Source of the DNA: Pratylenchus scribneri
Taxonomy: Eukaryota > Nematoda > Chromadorea > Rhabditida > Pratylenchidae
Length of the DNA: 64,000 nt
Assembly: GCA_030063045.1 (NCBI GenBank)
Contig: JAQSEB010000045.1
Span: 372,001 to 436,000 of the forward strand
Direction: 5' to 3'
Below, one piece after another: positions 1-13,300 of the stretch (the stretch's first letter is position 1; each line of letters starts with the position of its first letter). The notes below the pieces were generated by a model, which worked only from the letters and a program-made list of their open reading frames with translations, was not told the DNA's origin and made no database searches. The translations under genes were made by a program, and so were the position numbers.

Positions 1-458
1 AATGCAAATTCCCTCAAATTTGCATATTATGTGCGCACGCAACTGATTGACATTATGAAGCGAATGCATCTTGAGGTAAAATTATTTTTAATGACATATA
101 TTATAAACCTTTTTCTTATAATTTATAGATCTTCTATCGTCCCAATAACCTAGCCTATGCACAAATTTATACATTCAATATTCTCAAAGCCATTTTAGCT
201 GGTTCTTTTATGAAGGTTGGTCCGTCAAAATGATATATGACTATACTGTAAATACTCTTTTAATTCTTCATGGAGAATTATTTTTAGTATTTACAGTATA
301 TAGGAAAAATTTTGTCTCACATCACAAGTCAAAATGTTTATATCAAGGAGTTTTTTGAAGCTATTTAAAACCGTATAATAATATGTTTTATGCATACAAA
401 TTAAACATAGCCTAATACAATCGAAAGTTAAAATATTTGATTTATGATTATATGACCG

Positions 459-534
<76 letters not shown>

Positions 535-1119
535 AGGCTGATGGGGTATTGGAATTCTTCATGAAAGGCCGTTTTAGTGGCCAGTTTTGGTATTCCACAA
601 ATTGGCCAACAGAAAACAGGCTAATTCTCCAAATCAGCCGCAACATATATATACCTTATTTTATTTAACAAAAGCATTGAATTTGAATTGCGATATATTT
701 AATTTAAAAAAAATATATTTATATTTTATAGGTAGCCTATTTTGAAAAAATAAGCACTGGATTCACTAAAACGGCCAGAGGCGGGCATTATATTATATCC
801 GATTCAATCAATCATCAAAATGTGCTCATTCCTCATGATTTGCACAGATCTTCGGTGATTTTATATTATTTTTTTTCGCACAAACTATTTGTATAAAAAT
901 TTTTAGGTTCTGCATAGAGAAAAATTAAACAGCGACAAGCCGGAATGGGTGCTCTACACGGAAGCATTCCAGCAATGGGAGCAGAAACATTATTTGAAAA
1001 TGGTCAGCGTTATTCAACCTGAATGGTTGATGGAATTGGCAGGTCGCTATTTCAAAAGTATTCCACCTGAAACGGAATTGAGAAAGCGATTGGACGAAGC
1101 ACTAAATCCGTTATGGTGA
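1..1119 (+). CDS. DEAH-box RNA helicase, C-terminal part (DHX15/PRP43-like, divergent), 5' end outside window
   Basis: Four exons, 1-75, 129-215, 732-854 and 907-1119, join in phase 0 with GT..AG introns and end in TGA at 1117-1119, giving 165 codons of a C-terminus. The protein starts with NANSLKFAYYVRTQL, continues with ILKAILAGSFMKVAYFE, GHYIISD, IPHDL, KPEWVLYTE and VIQPEWLMELAGRYF. These match in order the end of the helicase-associated region and the OB-fold of DEAH-box ATPases (family pattern NARSLK..VRxQL, KALxxGxFMQVAHLE, KPEWVLYNE, I.PEWL..IAPQYY). Such enzymes remodel RNPs in splicing or ribosome biogenesis in the nucleus. The segment after exon 2 and the linker IFYRPNNLAYAQIY diverge from DHX15, so it may be a lineage-specific paralogue. 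The ATPase core lies upstream of the window. An AATAAA at 1337-1342 could be the poly(A) signal. Confidence 0.85.
242..301. repeat. 60 bp near-perfect hairpin in helicase intron 2
   Basis: TATACTGTAAATACT at the left is the exact reverse complement of AGTATTTACAGTATA at the right. The pairing continues inward with few mismatches to a loop around TTCATGG. It has the size of a microRNA precursor or a minimal palindromic MITE; nothing here decides between them. Confidence 0.6.
462..530. repeat. (TA)n microsatellite
   Basis: About 34 uninterrupted TA units in helicase intron 2. The apparent YIYIYI reading frame over it is an artefact. Confidence 0.97.
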
Positions 1120-2389
1120 TTTGCAATGAAGCTATACAAAGAAAGAAATTTGGAATTTAGCTAGATATGGGTTTGGTTAAGAAAGGGAAATTGAGCAATA
1201 ATTTTGATTTAATTTAAGCAAAAATTCTGTTAAACATAATCTTCAATTTCTCTTCATATAAATTTTTACATTTGTTATTAACAGTTAATTTTATTTATTT
1301 ACTTTCTGATTTATTTTTCATCTACTTTTTAATATCAATAAATATTCAGAAAATCAATGAATGTTCCAAACACCCACATCAATTCATACATAATTTTGCA
1401 TTTATTTAATTTTTATTATCGAAGCGAATTTATATTTCATTTTTATTTATAAACTTCACATAAATAAATTTCATCAACCGTCAATTTGTTTATTTTTAAC
1501 TTATTTTATTTTCAGTAATTAAACAAATAAAGCAATTTTTCAATTCTCCTTTTATGAAATTAAGGTAAACGAGAGATTCAAATAATGCTGAAAACATTTT
1601 CATAGATTTCAATTCATCACCCTCGATAGTGTCATCGCGATATCGAATATTTTAATAAGGTCAAAATTCGCTACATTTCCAATTTAGAATTTAATCCAAA
1701 TATTTGCCTGTGATTTCCCCAAACATTTTCCAATCCACCAAATTCCCCCTTATTTATACATAAACAATATTATGATGACTGTTTCGCATTAGGCAAAACA
1801 ATTTTTTAAATTTTCATTCATCTGGACAAACCCTAGTATCTGACAATAGACTTGCGACTTATCTATCATCGCTGATCTATATTAGGAGAACAAAAAAGAA
1901 AAACCCTTCGGGCTAATTTGGCTATTTGAGGCAATTAGGCTTTATTTTGGAATGTTCCAAGAACAATTTTCGTTTTATACTCTCTGATTTCCTCCTTCAT
2001 GAAAAAAATATTATTTCATAAAGATAAAAGAAATTGTGATATCATAAAAATTTTAACAAACAATAAATATTCTTTTGACCAAATTATTTATTATTCCGTT
2101 TATTTTGATTTTTGAGCCATAGTTTATTTTTATTTTACTAAGAAATTATTACCGCTTTATTAAAAATTTTTAAAGATATTTTATGAGTTTCATTAAATTT
2201 TTAATAAAAAGAAATTTTCTTATTGATAGAAAAATATTTAAATTATTAAAAAATTTTATCTCATAAAATATTTTAATGAAAAAAATTATAAATAATTACA
2301 AAATTATTCACATATCGAAATGAGAGAAATCAGCTGTTCAAAAATATAAATAAAAAAATAAATAAATTAATCTTTTTATTTTTTGCCAT
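1120..2389. other. Tail-to-tail intergenic spacer
   Basis: AT-rich spacer between the 3' ends of the helicase gene and the convergent receptor gene. No open frame with coding character was seen. The right part (2160-2290) carries an imperfect inverted repeat built on TTTTATGAG / CTCATAAAATATTTT, a motif that recurs in introns throughout the window. Confidence 0.6.
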
Positions 2390-5300
2390 TTATGCTGAAG
2401 GAATTTGTTCTCCGCTTTCTGCAACCCTCTGTGGAACAGGCAATGAAATCACTGGTTCTGGTACAATGACATTCCTTGGATTACGCCTGCAAATTGGAAA
2501 CAACATCCGTCGAAAATCATGGCACAACAAAAATAGGCACAAATCCTCGATGAAATAGCAAAAAATCTCTGTCCATTGGTTAATTATGTACATATTCCAT
2601 GAGAAAGCAATAATATCGAAATGGTAGAATATAGTGCCAGTTATATATTGCATCGAAAATGGCACTATTCCAGCCATACAAACAATGCAAATGCGCACAT
2701 GGTCAATTTCTGATTGATTTGCAATTTCACGTTTACTAACTAAAATAAAAAAGAATAAATGTAAACAAATAAATAGATTATATTGCCAAGATTTTTTACA
2801 TCTCATAAATTTCATTAATATTCATAAAAGATGGAGATTACAAATTTTATTTAGCTATAGTTTTAACCATGTGAATTGGTTAAATTTTTCGCTGAAAAAT
2901 AATTTTTAAATCTAAACATTTTTTAAATAAATATATATCCAAAATGGGAAATATTTAAAATTGCGAAAAGGATATAATGTCGCAATCTGTTTTTGGTTTT
3001 TAACTTTTTTGTAACTAGGGGCTAAGGGATAGGGGTTAGGTTCAGTGCAGACATGGGATTAGGGGCTAACAAGGGCTAGGGGTTAGGGAAACTTAATGAA
3101 GCCAGACTGTGCTTAAGTTATAATGCCAAAAAATGAGATATATTATACTTTTCGGAATTTTCAATACTCTTTTCGCAATTTTAAATACCATCCTATTTAA
3201 AATGACGGTACTTGTGTACTTTCTGTGCACACTTTTTGTCAAAAGTGAAAAAGTGAAGGGTCCCCCCTATGGTCTGTCATATTTCGGGTTAGGGTCAGTA
3301 AAGGTTGGGTTAGGGATAGGATAAGAATCATCTTTCGGGTATCCTAAAACCAAGTCCTCATCCAAACCCTAAAACCCAAAGGGGGGACCAAGCACTTCTA
3401 AAAAGTGTGCACACAAAGTACACAAGTACCAAAATGACTGTTTCCTATTTTATATTTAAATTCACTGAATATTTTACATTTCACGTAGAGAAGTCTGGCT
3501 GACATAAAAATATATAAAATGATAGAAATAATGATGGCAATTTTCCCATATAGATGTTCATATTCCTCGTCTAATAAGTAATATAAGAAGAGATTTCCTT
3601 CAAATGTTAAATGGCACGGCCCGCTCGCAAGGAATTTATTTAAAATCCAATAAATTTCAGGAAAGAAGACGGAAAAAATCCAAATGGCCAAACAAATTTT
3701 CCATAATAATCTAAATATATAAATTATTAATTGTTAATATTTATACAAGTAATTTTTATTTTAAAAAGATCTATAAATTATATAATTTGGAACATAAAAA
3801 AAGATTCAAATTCTTTTAAAGAATTATATGACACCATTTTTCCGTAATATAATAATAATTTTATCAGCAACTTTTGTAAAACACTTGAGAATTCGAAGTA
3901 AATTTTTCCAAAAGAAAATCGAAAAAAGATATTTCGAATTATTAAAATCAAGCCTAAAATTTTTAAAAATATTATTTACTTGTGTTTATGAGAAAAGTTT
4001 TTAATATTTTTTTCCAATGCCTTTTAAGTTTTAATATAATAAATATAATATTCAATTTAATTTATAATTTATTTGCCAAAAAATGTACTCACCCAAATTT
4101 GATTTTTCGCTCATACCAAAAGGGAAAATAAACGGCCAAAACACGATTGATTGCCAATGCCATCAAATGCACTCTGATGGAAATTGATTGCGTTGTAGTT
4201 ATTTGAGAAAGGCACATTCTCACAATTTCAGGTAATAATTTTAAGAATGTATCCAAAAAGAGGGCCAAATTAATTGAAGTTGCAAGAATGGAAATTAGGG
4301 TTGCGCCCCCGTCCCCGCGGGGGTCACCCCCGACGGGGGCCCCCGCGGGGGTTTGAGTCTCACCCCCGTCCCACCCCCGAAGGTCCACCCCCGATCACTC
4401 CCGCCCCCCGAACCTCCACCCCCGCGGGGGTACGGGGGTGAACATACACCCCATATTTGGATTTTTCAAGGAAAATGCAATATGAAAGGAAATTTTTAGC
4501 AGATTTTTGTAGGATTTTTAAATTTTCATTAAGAATTTTTCGCTGCGCGGCCATTTTTGGTTAATTTTTTCGCTGCGCGGCTCTTGATAATCTTCTGTTA
4601 TGGATAATAGACCCCACAAAATCACTTTCTATGGTTAATTTAGGGTGCTAATCAAGAATCTGACATCCTTATAATCATATCATGCCATATTGAAGATTTA
4701 TATAAGACTTTCCGGCAAAAAATGTCCGTCAAATTTTATTTGTTAAAGCAAATTTGGATGATGTGTAAGGTGAAAAAACAAAAACCAGCGAGGGACATTA
4801 GCATCTCGCCACCAATCTCATCGATTTTGACGAGCCTTATTAGCTCATCAGCCAATTAACCAATTTAAATGACCTAAAGTATATTTAATAGTCCCAAATC
4901 TTGGCTATCCAATGGTATAATGATCATCCAAAACTTCAAAACTTTGGCCAAGATGAAGCCAAAAATTTAGAAAAATTGTTTGTGTATCTAGGCATCTAGG
5001 GCCATTTTGGCAAAACCATTACAGTTTGTAAGTTCAATATATCATTGGATAGCCGATACTTAGGGCTATTAAATGCACTATATCATTTAATTTAAATTAG
5101 TAAATTGGCTGATGACTCATGAGCTAAGGCTCTTCAAATTCAAAATCACTGAGACGCTTGTGATCGAGACGCTAATGATAATGATCCCAACCGTGTGTAA
5201 CTGGCACCAACAAATTCAAATGATCCAGAACAGGAAGAAATCGAAGAGGAGATTGAATGAATTATGAATTAAAATTTATTTGCGCTTATAATTTATTAAA

Positions 5301-6897
5301 ATTTTAATAAATTTTTCTTCAGAAATTTTTTTTTTTGAAAAATAAGACTTTTTAAAAAATTTTGGTCAACCCCGTACCCCCGCGGGGATCCCCGCGGGGG
5401 TCCCCGTCAAGGTCACCCCCGTCCCCGCCCCCGAAGGTGCCACCCCCGATCACCCCCGCCCCCGTCCAACTCGCCCCCGACCCTCGGGAGCGCAACCCTA
5501 ATGGAAATTAAAGTCTGAAGCGATTGATTCATATGTGTTATAAAATCAATATGAGAAATATTTAGTTTTTGGAATAAAAATATTGAAAATATCGAAAAAA
5601 AAGTTTTAAAAATTACAAAAAGATTTTAACGGTTTAGTGGTTTTTCCTAGACCCCCTCCCCCAAACCATATACCAAATGATCTCACTAAACGCATCATTT
5701 GATAATGATTTATATATTACATTTAACCAAATATAATTTAGTTTTCCGAAAAATTAAAAATGGTTCAAACGGTTTAATATCCTTAATTTTGAGCAAACCT
5801 TGACAAAAATATACCATTGGTTATTTCTCGGCGAGATCTATCAAATGGGTATAGAGCTATAGAGTTTAGGAATATAGGAAAACTATCGAATCATCATAAT
5901 TTTTTCGATATTTTCAATATTTTTTTTCGATATTTTCAATTTCGATACTTTTTTTCTTCGACAAATTAAATAGTATCATAAAACAATATTATATTTCATT
6001 CGCTCACCTTGCTAAACAGCAGCATCAATACAGGCCTAGTTTTGCTCAATTTAAATAAAGACCCAACAACCACAAGTAAAAATACCAGTATTAATGCTTG
6101 CCCCGTGATTTGAAACTCGTTACTTCTGTAATAAATAAATTTTTTATTAGAATTTATAATATTATATATAATTTATTTTTTTTTGTTAGTTCGACTACTA
6201 TTTAAAAACATTTTCTTATACTTATTATGAAAGTGATGCATGAATTTTGTGACCATTTTGTACTATTTTATATCAATCTTTGTAAGCAATTATGTATATT
6301 GTAATATACATGTAAATTTCATAAATGAGATATGAACTAAAAAATGTCATATCGTGTTTTGCATCAAAAATTATCACTAGAGGGCGGATTTTATATTCAT
6401 GGAAAAGTGCCAAAAATACAAATTTCGGAAAAAATTCTTGAAATATAAAAATTCTGATTAAGTTTTCATAAAAATATGCAATTTTTCGATTTTCATTGCC
6501 TTTTTTAGAACAATTTTTGTCAAAATTATGCCAAAATATGCAAATGCATATATTTTATAGTTATGCTTTTTTACTTATTAATCCACATCTATCACAGAAT
6601 TTAAAAAATTTATTGAATTGACTAGAATTATGGACAAATAAATTATTTTGGCGTAGCAATTGATTTTAGTATAATTATTTAATTCTGTGCTTCTTAACAA
6701 AAATTTGCAAAAAAAATATTCTATTTTTACTTAAACTTAATTTTTAGCCCTATATTTTTTGAATTTTTTAATAGTTATATTATAATAGAATAAGATTATT
6801 TTTAAAACAAATTTTATTATTAATTAAAATCATACTCATGATCGCCTAATATACTGTTCATATACTCCTCAGCCTCAATTAACTCTTTTGATAACAT
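2390..6897 (-). CDS. Seven-transmembrane chemoreceptor, Srx-like; third exon interrupted by a transposon
   Basis: Exons in transcript order: 6897-6836, 6125-6008, 5514-4093 (with the element at 4297-5499 inside), 3710-3466, 2739-2390 (TAA). All phases match once the element and one copy of its 10 bp target duplication are discounted, giving 327 residues, normal for nematode serpentine receptors. Helices: TM1 about 30-46 (ALILVFLLVVVGSLFKL), TM2 54-80, TM3 about 100-120 ending in the DRY-like NRVLAVYFPFWY at 112-123, TM4 LLWKICLAIWIFSVFF, TM5 IAIIISIILYIFMSARLLYV, TM6 VRICIVCMAGIVPFSMQYITG, TM7 WTEIFCYFIEDLCLFLLC, then a short polar tail. The family assignment rests on the NR..A.YFPF.Y motif and layout and is inference; another nematode 7TM class is possible. 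As it stands the exon is either broken or its insert must be spliced. Confidence 0.8.
3201..3442. mobile_element. Hairpin MITE-like element in receptor intron 4
   Basis: Long terminal inverted repeats: GGTACTTGTGTACTTTCTG on the left pairs with AAAGTACACAAGTACC on the right, and the arms continue through GTGCACACTTTTT and GGTCCCCCC. TCCTATTTAA (3191-3200) and TCCTATTTTA (3443-3452) flank it and match in 9 of 10 positions, suggesting a target duplication. The right end is 23 bp from the exon 4 donor. The centre holds GGGTTAGGG-like stretches. Confidence 0.65.
4297..5499. mobile_element. Mutator-like non-autonomous DNA transposon, 1203 bp, inside receptor exon
   Basis: The ends are inverted: AGGGTTGCGC at 4297 and GCGCAACCCT ending at 5499. 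The 10 bp AATGGAAATT occurs exactly at 4287-4296 and again at 5500-5509, an intact target-site duplication of the length typical of Mutator-like elements. Both subterminal regions (about 4300-4440 and 5370-5490) are islands of C-runs and CCCCGCGGGGG palindromes in an otherwise AT-rich sequence, with G-quadruplex potential on the minus strand. No transposase frame is present. The middle holds a second hairpin element. The exact duplication suggests a fairly recent insertion. Confidence 0.88.
4798..5178. mobile_element. Hairpin element nested in the Mutator-like transposon
   Basis: Left arm ATTAGCATCTCG..GAGCC..TAGCTCATCAGCCAATT pairs with the right arm AATTGGCTGATGACTCATGAGCTAAGGCTC..CGAGACGCTAAT. 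Inner segments TTGGCTATCCAATGGTAT and ATATCATTGGATAGCC also pair. A related half-copy is at about 46190-46370. Confidence 0.6.
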
Positions 6898-7330
6898 TGG
6901 TAATTTCCAATTTGAAAAATACACTTTAATATTAATATGATAAATGATAACGATTAAAATAAAAAAAAAATATTAAAAATAGTTAAAATTGAATTTATCA
7001 AAAATATCAATTGCAAAAATCGAAAGATTAAAAATTAAAAAAAATATTTACTTTAATTGGTAAAATATTAAACTAAAGATTTATGGACTCAACCCAATGA
7101 ATCGTTAATTGTTCAAAACAATTCGCTGAAAACAGGTGTCATTTATTAATTAAGCAGGCATGAAAATATGGACTTTATTTACCGAATAATTTATATATGT
7201 TTTCTGTTCATTTTTTATGCAAGCGCAATAATTAAAAAGCAATTTATCTATTATTTATTTGTAATATAGAAAAATATTATTGGAAAATTAACTTAAAGAA
7301 GTATTAATATTAATCAATTATATTATATTT
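6898..7330. other. Upstream of receptor gene, left border of satellite
   Basis: AT-rich sequence between the receptor start codon and the first satellite monomer. No motif beyond A/T tracts was recognised; the receptor promoter should lie here. Confidence 0.4.
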
Positions 7331-10300
7331 GGAAATATCTAAAATTTTTTGGATACACTTTATTAACTTTCAGCTTAATAATAAAAAAAATTAAAGATTT
7401 TATAAATGGCCATTTTTCTTATTTGTTGAATTTTTTAAAAATTTTCAAAATTAAAATTTCAAAAATAATTTCTTCAAATTTCGATCGTTGGAAATATCTA
7501 AAATTTTTTGAATATACTTTATTAACTTTCAGCTTAATAATAAAAAAAATTAAAGATTTTATAAATGACCATTTATCTTATTTGTTGAATTTTTTAAAAA
7601 TTTTCAAAATTAAAATTTCAAAAATAATTTCTTCAAATTTCGATCGTTGAAAATATCTATAATTTTTTGAATATACTTTATTAACTTTCAGCTAAATAAT
7701 AAAAAAAAATTAAAGATTTTATAAATGACCATTTTTCTTATTTGTTGAATTTTTTAAAAATTTTCAAAATTAAAATTTCAAAAATAATTTCTTCAAATTT
7801 CGATCGTTGGAAATATCTATAATTTTTTGAATATACTTTATTAATTTTCAGCTAAATAGTAAAAAAAAATTAAAGATTTTATAAATGACCATTTTTCTTA
7901 TTTGTTGAATTTTTTAAAAATTTTCAAAATTAAAATTTCAAAAATAATTTCTTCAAATTTCGATCGTTGAAAATATCTATAATTTTTTGAATATACTTTA
8001 TTAACTTTCAGCTTAATAATAAAAAAAAATTAAAGATTTTATAAATGGCCATTTTTCTTATTTGTTGAATTTTTTAAAAATTTTCAAAATTAAAATTTCA
8101 AAAATAATTTCTTCAAATTTCGATCGTTGAAAATATCTATAATTTTTTGAATATACTTTATTAACTTTCAGCTAAATAATAAAAAAAAATTAAAGATTTT
8201 ATAAATGACCATTTTTCTTATTTGTTGAATTTTTTAAAAATTTTCAAAATTTTCAAAAATAATTTCTTCAAATTTCGATCGTTGAAAATATCTATAATTT
8301 TTTGAATATACTTTATTAACTTTCAGCTAAATAATAAAAAAAATTAAAGATTTTATAAATGACCATTTTTCTTATTTGTTGAATTTTTTAAAAATTTTCA
8401 AAATTAAAATTTCAAAAATAATTTCTTCAAATTTCGATCGTTGAAAATATCTATAATTTTTTGAATATACTTTATTAACTTTCAGCTAAATAATAAAAAA
8501 AAATTAAAGATTTTATAAATGACCATTTTTCTTATTTGTTGAATTTTTTAAAAATTTTCAAAATTAAAATTTCAAAAATAATTTCTTCAAATTTCGATCG
8601 TTGGAAATATCTATAATTTTTTGAATATACTTTATTAACTTTCAGCTAAATAGTAAAAAAAAATTAAAGATTTTATAAATGACCATTTTTCTTATTTGTT
8701 GAATTTTTTAAAAATTTTCAAAATTAAAATTTCAAAAATAATTTCTTCAAATTTCGATCGTTGAAAATATCTATAATTTTTTGAATATACTTTATTAACT
8801 TTCAGCTTAATAATAAAAAAAATTAAAGATTTTATAAATGACCATTTTTCTTATTTGTTGAATTTTTTAAAAATTTTCAAAATTAAAATTTCAAAAATAA
8901 TTTCTTCAAATTTCGATCGTTGGAAATATCTATAATTTTTTGATATACTTTATTAACTTTCAGCTAAATTATAAAAAAAAATTAAAGATTTTATAAATGA
9001 CCATTTTTCTTATTTGTTGAATTTTTTAAAAATTTTCAAAATTAAAATTTCAAAAATAATTTCTTCAAATTTCGATCGTTGAAAATATCTATAATTTTTT
9101 GAATATACTTTATTAACTTTCAGCTAAATAATAAAAAAAATTAAAGATTTTATAAATGACCATTTTTCTTATTTGTTGAATTTTTTAAAAATTTTCAAAA
9201 TTAAAATTTCAAAAATAATTTCTTCAAATTTCGATCGTTGGAAATATCTATAATTTTTTGAATATACTTTATTTACTTTCAGCTTAATAATAAAAAAAAA
9301 TTAAAGATTTTATAAATGACCATTTTTCTTATTTGTTGAATTTTTTAAAAATTTTCAAAATTAAAATTTCAAAAATAATTTCTTCAAATTTCGATCGTTG
9401 AAAATATCTATAATTTTTTGAATATACTTTATTAACTTTCAGCTAAATAATAAAAAAAAATTAAAGATTTTATAAATGACCATTTTTCTTATTTGTTGAA
9501 TTTTTTAAAAATTTTCAAAATTAAAATTTCAAAAATAATTTCTTCAAATTTCGATCGTTGGAAATATCTATAATTTTTTGAATATACTTTATTAACTTTC
9601 AGCTAAATAGTAAAAAAAAATTAAAGATTTTATAAATGACCATTTTTCTTATTTGTTGAATTTTTTAAAAATTTTCAAAATTAAAATTTCAAAAATAATT
9701 TCTTCAAATTTCGATCGTTGAAAATATCTATAATTTTTTGAATATACTTTATTAACTTTCAGCTTAATAATAAAAAAAAATTAAAGATTTTATAAATGAC
9801 CATTTTTCTTATTTGTTGAATTTTTTAAAAATTTTCAAAATTAAAATTTCAAAAATAATTTCTTCAAATTTCGATCGTTGGAAATATCTATAATTTTTTG
9901 AATATACTTTATTAACTTTCAGCTAAATAATAAAAAAAAATTAAAAATTTTATAAATGACCATTTTTCTTATTTGTTGAATTTTTTAAAAATTTTCAAAA
10001 TTAAAATTTCAAAAATAATTTCTTCAAATTTCGATCGTTGAAAATATCTATAATTTTTTGAATATACTTTATTAACTTTCAGCTAAATAATAAAAAAAAA
10101 TTAAAGATTTTATAAATGACCATTTTTCTTATTTGTTGAATTTTTTAAAAATTTTCAAAATTAAAATTTCAAAAATAATTTCTTCAAATTTCGATCGTTG
10201 GAAATATCTATAATTTTTTGAATATACTTTATTAACTTTCAGCTAAATAATAAAAAAAAATTAAAGATTTTATAAATGACCATTTTTCTTATTTGTTGAA

Positions 10301-13300
10301 TTTTTTAAAAATTTTCAAAATTAAAATTTCAAAAATAATTTCTTCAAATTTCGATCGTTGGAAATATCTAAAATTTTTTGGATACACTTTATTAACTTTC
10401 AGCTAAATAATAAAAAAAAATTAAAGATTTTATAAATGACCATTTTTCATATTTGTTGAATTTTTTAAAAATTTTCAAAATTAAAATTTCAAAAATAATT
10501 TCTTCAAATTTCGATCGTTGGAAATATCTATAATTTTTTGAATATACTTTATTAACTTTCAGCTAAATAATAAAAAAAAAATTAAAAATTTTATAAATGA
10601 CCATTTTTCTTATTTGTTAAATTTTTTAAAAATTTTCAAAATTAAAATTTCAAAAATAATTTCTTCAAATTTCGATCGTTGAAAATATCTATAATTTTTT
10701 GAATATACTTTATTAACTTTCAGCTAAATAATAAAAAAAAAATTAAAGATTTTATAAATGACCATTTTTCTTATTTGTTGAATTTTTTTAAAATTTTCAA
10801 AATTAAAATTTCAAAAATAATTTCTTCAAATTTCGATCGTTGGAAATATCTATAATTTTTTGAATATACTTTATTAACTTTCAGCTAAATAATAAAAAAA
10901 AAATTAAAAATTTTATAAATGACCATTTTTCTTATTTGTTGAATTTTTTAAAAATTTTCAAAATTAAAATTTCAAAAATAATTTCTTCAAATTTCGATCG
11001 TTGGAAATATCTATAATTTTTTGAATATACTTTATTAACTTTCAGCTAAATAATAAAAAAAAAATTAAAAATTTTATAAATGACCATTTTTCTTATTTGT
11101 TAAATTTTTTAAAAATTTTCAAAATTAAAATTTCAAAAATAATTTCTTCAAATTTCGATCGTTGAAAATATCTATAATTTTTTGAATATACTTTATTAAC
11201 TTTCAGCTAAATAATAAAAAAAAAATTAAAGATTTTATAAATGACCATTTTTCTTATTTGTTGAATTTTTTTAAAATTTTCAAAATTAAAATTTCAAAAA
11301 TAATTTCTTCAAATTTCGATCGTTGGAAATATCTATAATTTTTTGAATATACTTTATTAACTTTCAGCTAAATAATAAAAAAAAAATTAAAAATTTTATA
11401 AATGACCATTTTTCTTATTTGTTGAATTTTTTAAAAATTTTCAAAATTAAAATTTCAAAAATAATTTCTTCAAATTTCGATCGTTGAAAATATCTATAAT
11501 TTTTTGAATATACTTTATTAACTTTCAGCTAAATAATAAAAAAAAAATTAAAGATTTTATAAATGACCATTTTTCTTATTTGTTGAATTTTTTTAAAATT
11601 TTCAAAATTAAAATTTCAAAAATAATTTCTTCAAATTTCGATCGTTGAAAATATCTATAATTTTTTGAATATACTTTATTAACTTTCAGCTAAATAATAA
11701 AAAAAAATTAAAGATTTTATAAATGACCATTTTTCTTATTTGTTGAATTTTTTAAAAATTTTCAAAATTAAAATTTCAAAAATAATTTCTTCAAATTTCG
11801 ATCGTTGAAAATATCTATAATTTTTTGAATATACTTTATTAACTTTCAGCTAAATAGTAAAAAAAAATTAAAGATTTTATAAATGACCATTTTTCTTATT
11901 TGTTGAATTTTTTAAAAATTTTCAAAATTAAAATTTCAAAAATAATTTCTTCAAATTTCGATCGTTGAAAATATCTATAATTTTTTGAATATACTTTATT
12001 AACTTTCAGCTAAATAGTAAAAAAAAATTAAAGATTTTATAAATGACCATTTTTCTTATTTGTTGAATTTTTTTAAAATTTTCAAAATTAAAATTTCAAA
12101 AATAATTTCTTCAAATTTCGATCGTTGGAAATATCTATAATTTTTTGAATATACTTTATTAACTTTCAGCTAAATAATAAAAAAAAATTAAAGATTTTAT
12201 AAATGACCATTTTTCTTATTTGTTGAATTTTTTAAAAATTTTCAAAATTAAAATTTCAAAAATAATTTCTTCAAATTTCGATCGTTGAAAATATCTATAA
12301 TTTTTTGAATATACTTTATTAACTTTCAGCTAAATAATAAAAAAAAATTAAAGATTTTATAAATGACCATTTTTCTTATTTGTTGAATTTTTTTAAAATT
12401 TTCAAAATTAAAATTTCAAAAATAATTTCTTCAAATTTCGATCGTTGAAAATATCTATAATTTTTTGAATATACTTTATTAACTTTCAGCTAAATAATAA
12501 AAAAAAATTAAAGATTTTATAAATGACCATTTTTCTTATTTGTTGAATTTTTTAAAAATTTTCAAAATTAAAATTTCAAAAATAATTTCTTCAAATTTCG
12601 ATCGTTGAAAATATCTATAATTTTTTGAATATACTTTATTAACTTTCAGCTAAATAATAAAAAAAAATTAAAAATTTTATAAATGACCATTTTTCTTATT
12701 TGTTGAATTTTTTAAAAATTTTCAAAATTAAAATTTCAAAAATAATTTCTTCAAATTTCGATCGTTGAAAATATCTATAATTTTTTGAATATACTTTATT
12801 AACTTTCAGCTAAATAATAAAAAAAAATTAAAGATTTTATAAATGACCATTTTTCTTATTTGTTGAATTTTTTAAAAATTTTCAAAATTAAAATTTCAAA
12901 AATAATTTCTTCAAATTTCGATCGTTGGAAATATCTATAATTTTTTGAATATACTTTATTAACTTTCAGCTAAATAATAAAAAAAAATTAAAGATTTTAT
13001 AAATGACCATTTTTCTTATTTGTTGAATTATTTAAAAATTTTCAAAATTAAAATTTCAAAAATAATTTCTTCAAATTTCGATCGTTGGAAATATCTAAAA
13101 TTTTTTGGATACACTTTATTAACTTTCAGCTAAATAATAAAAAAAAATTAAAGATTTTATAAATGACCATTTTTCATATTTGTTGAATTTTTTAAAAATT
13201 TTCAAAATTAAAATTTCAAAAATAATTTCTTCAAATTTCGATCGTTGGAAATATCTATAATTTTTTGAATATACTTTATTAACTTTCAGCTAAATAATAA

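Noticed and set aside
461..646. Frame ending in a long YI repeat
   Set aside because: It reads through a (TA)n microsatellite in an intron.
3000..3400. GGGTTAGGG-like stretches suggesting telomere sequence
   Set aside because: Not tandem, not the nematode TTAGGC type, and inside a hairpin element in an intron.
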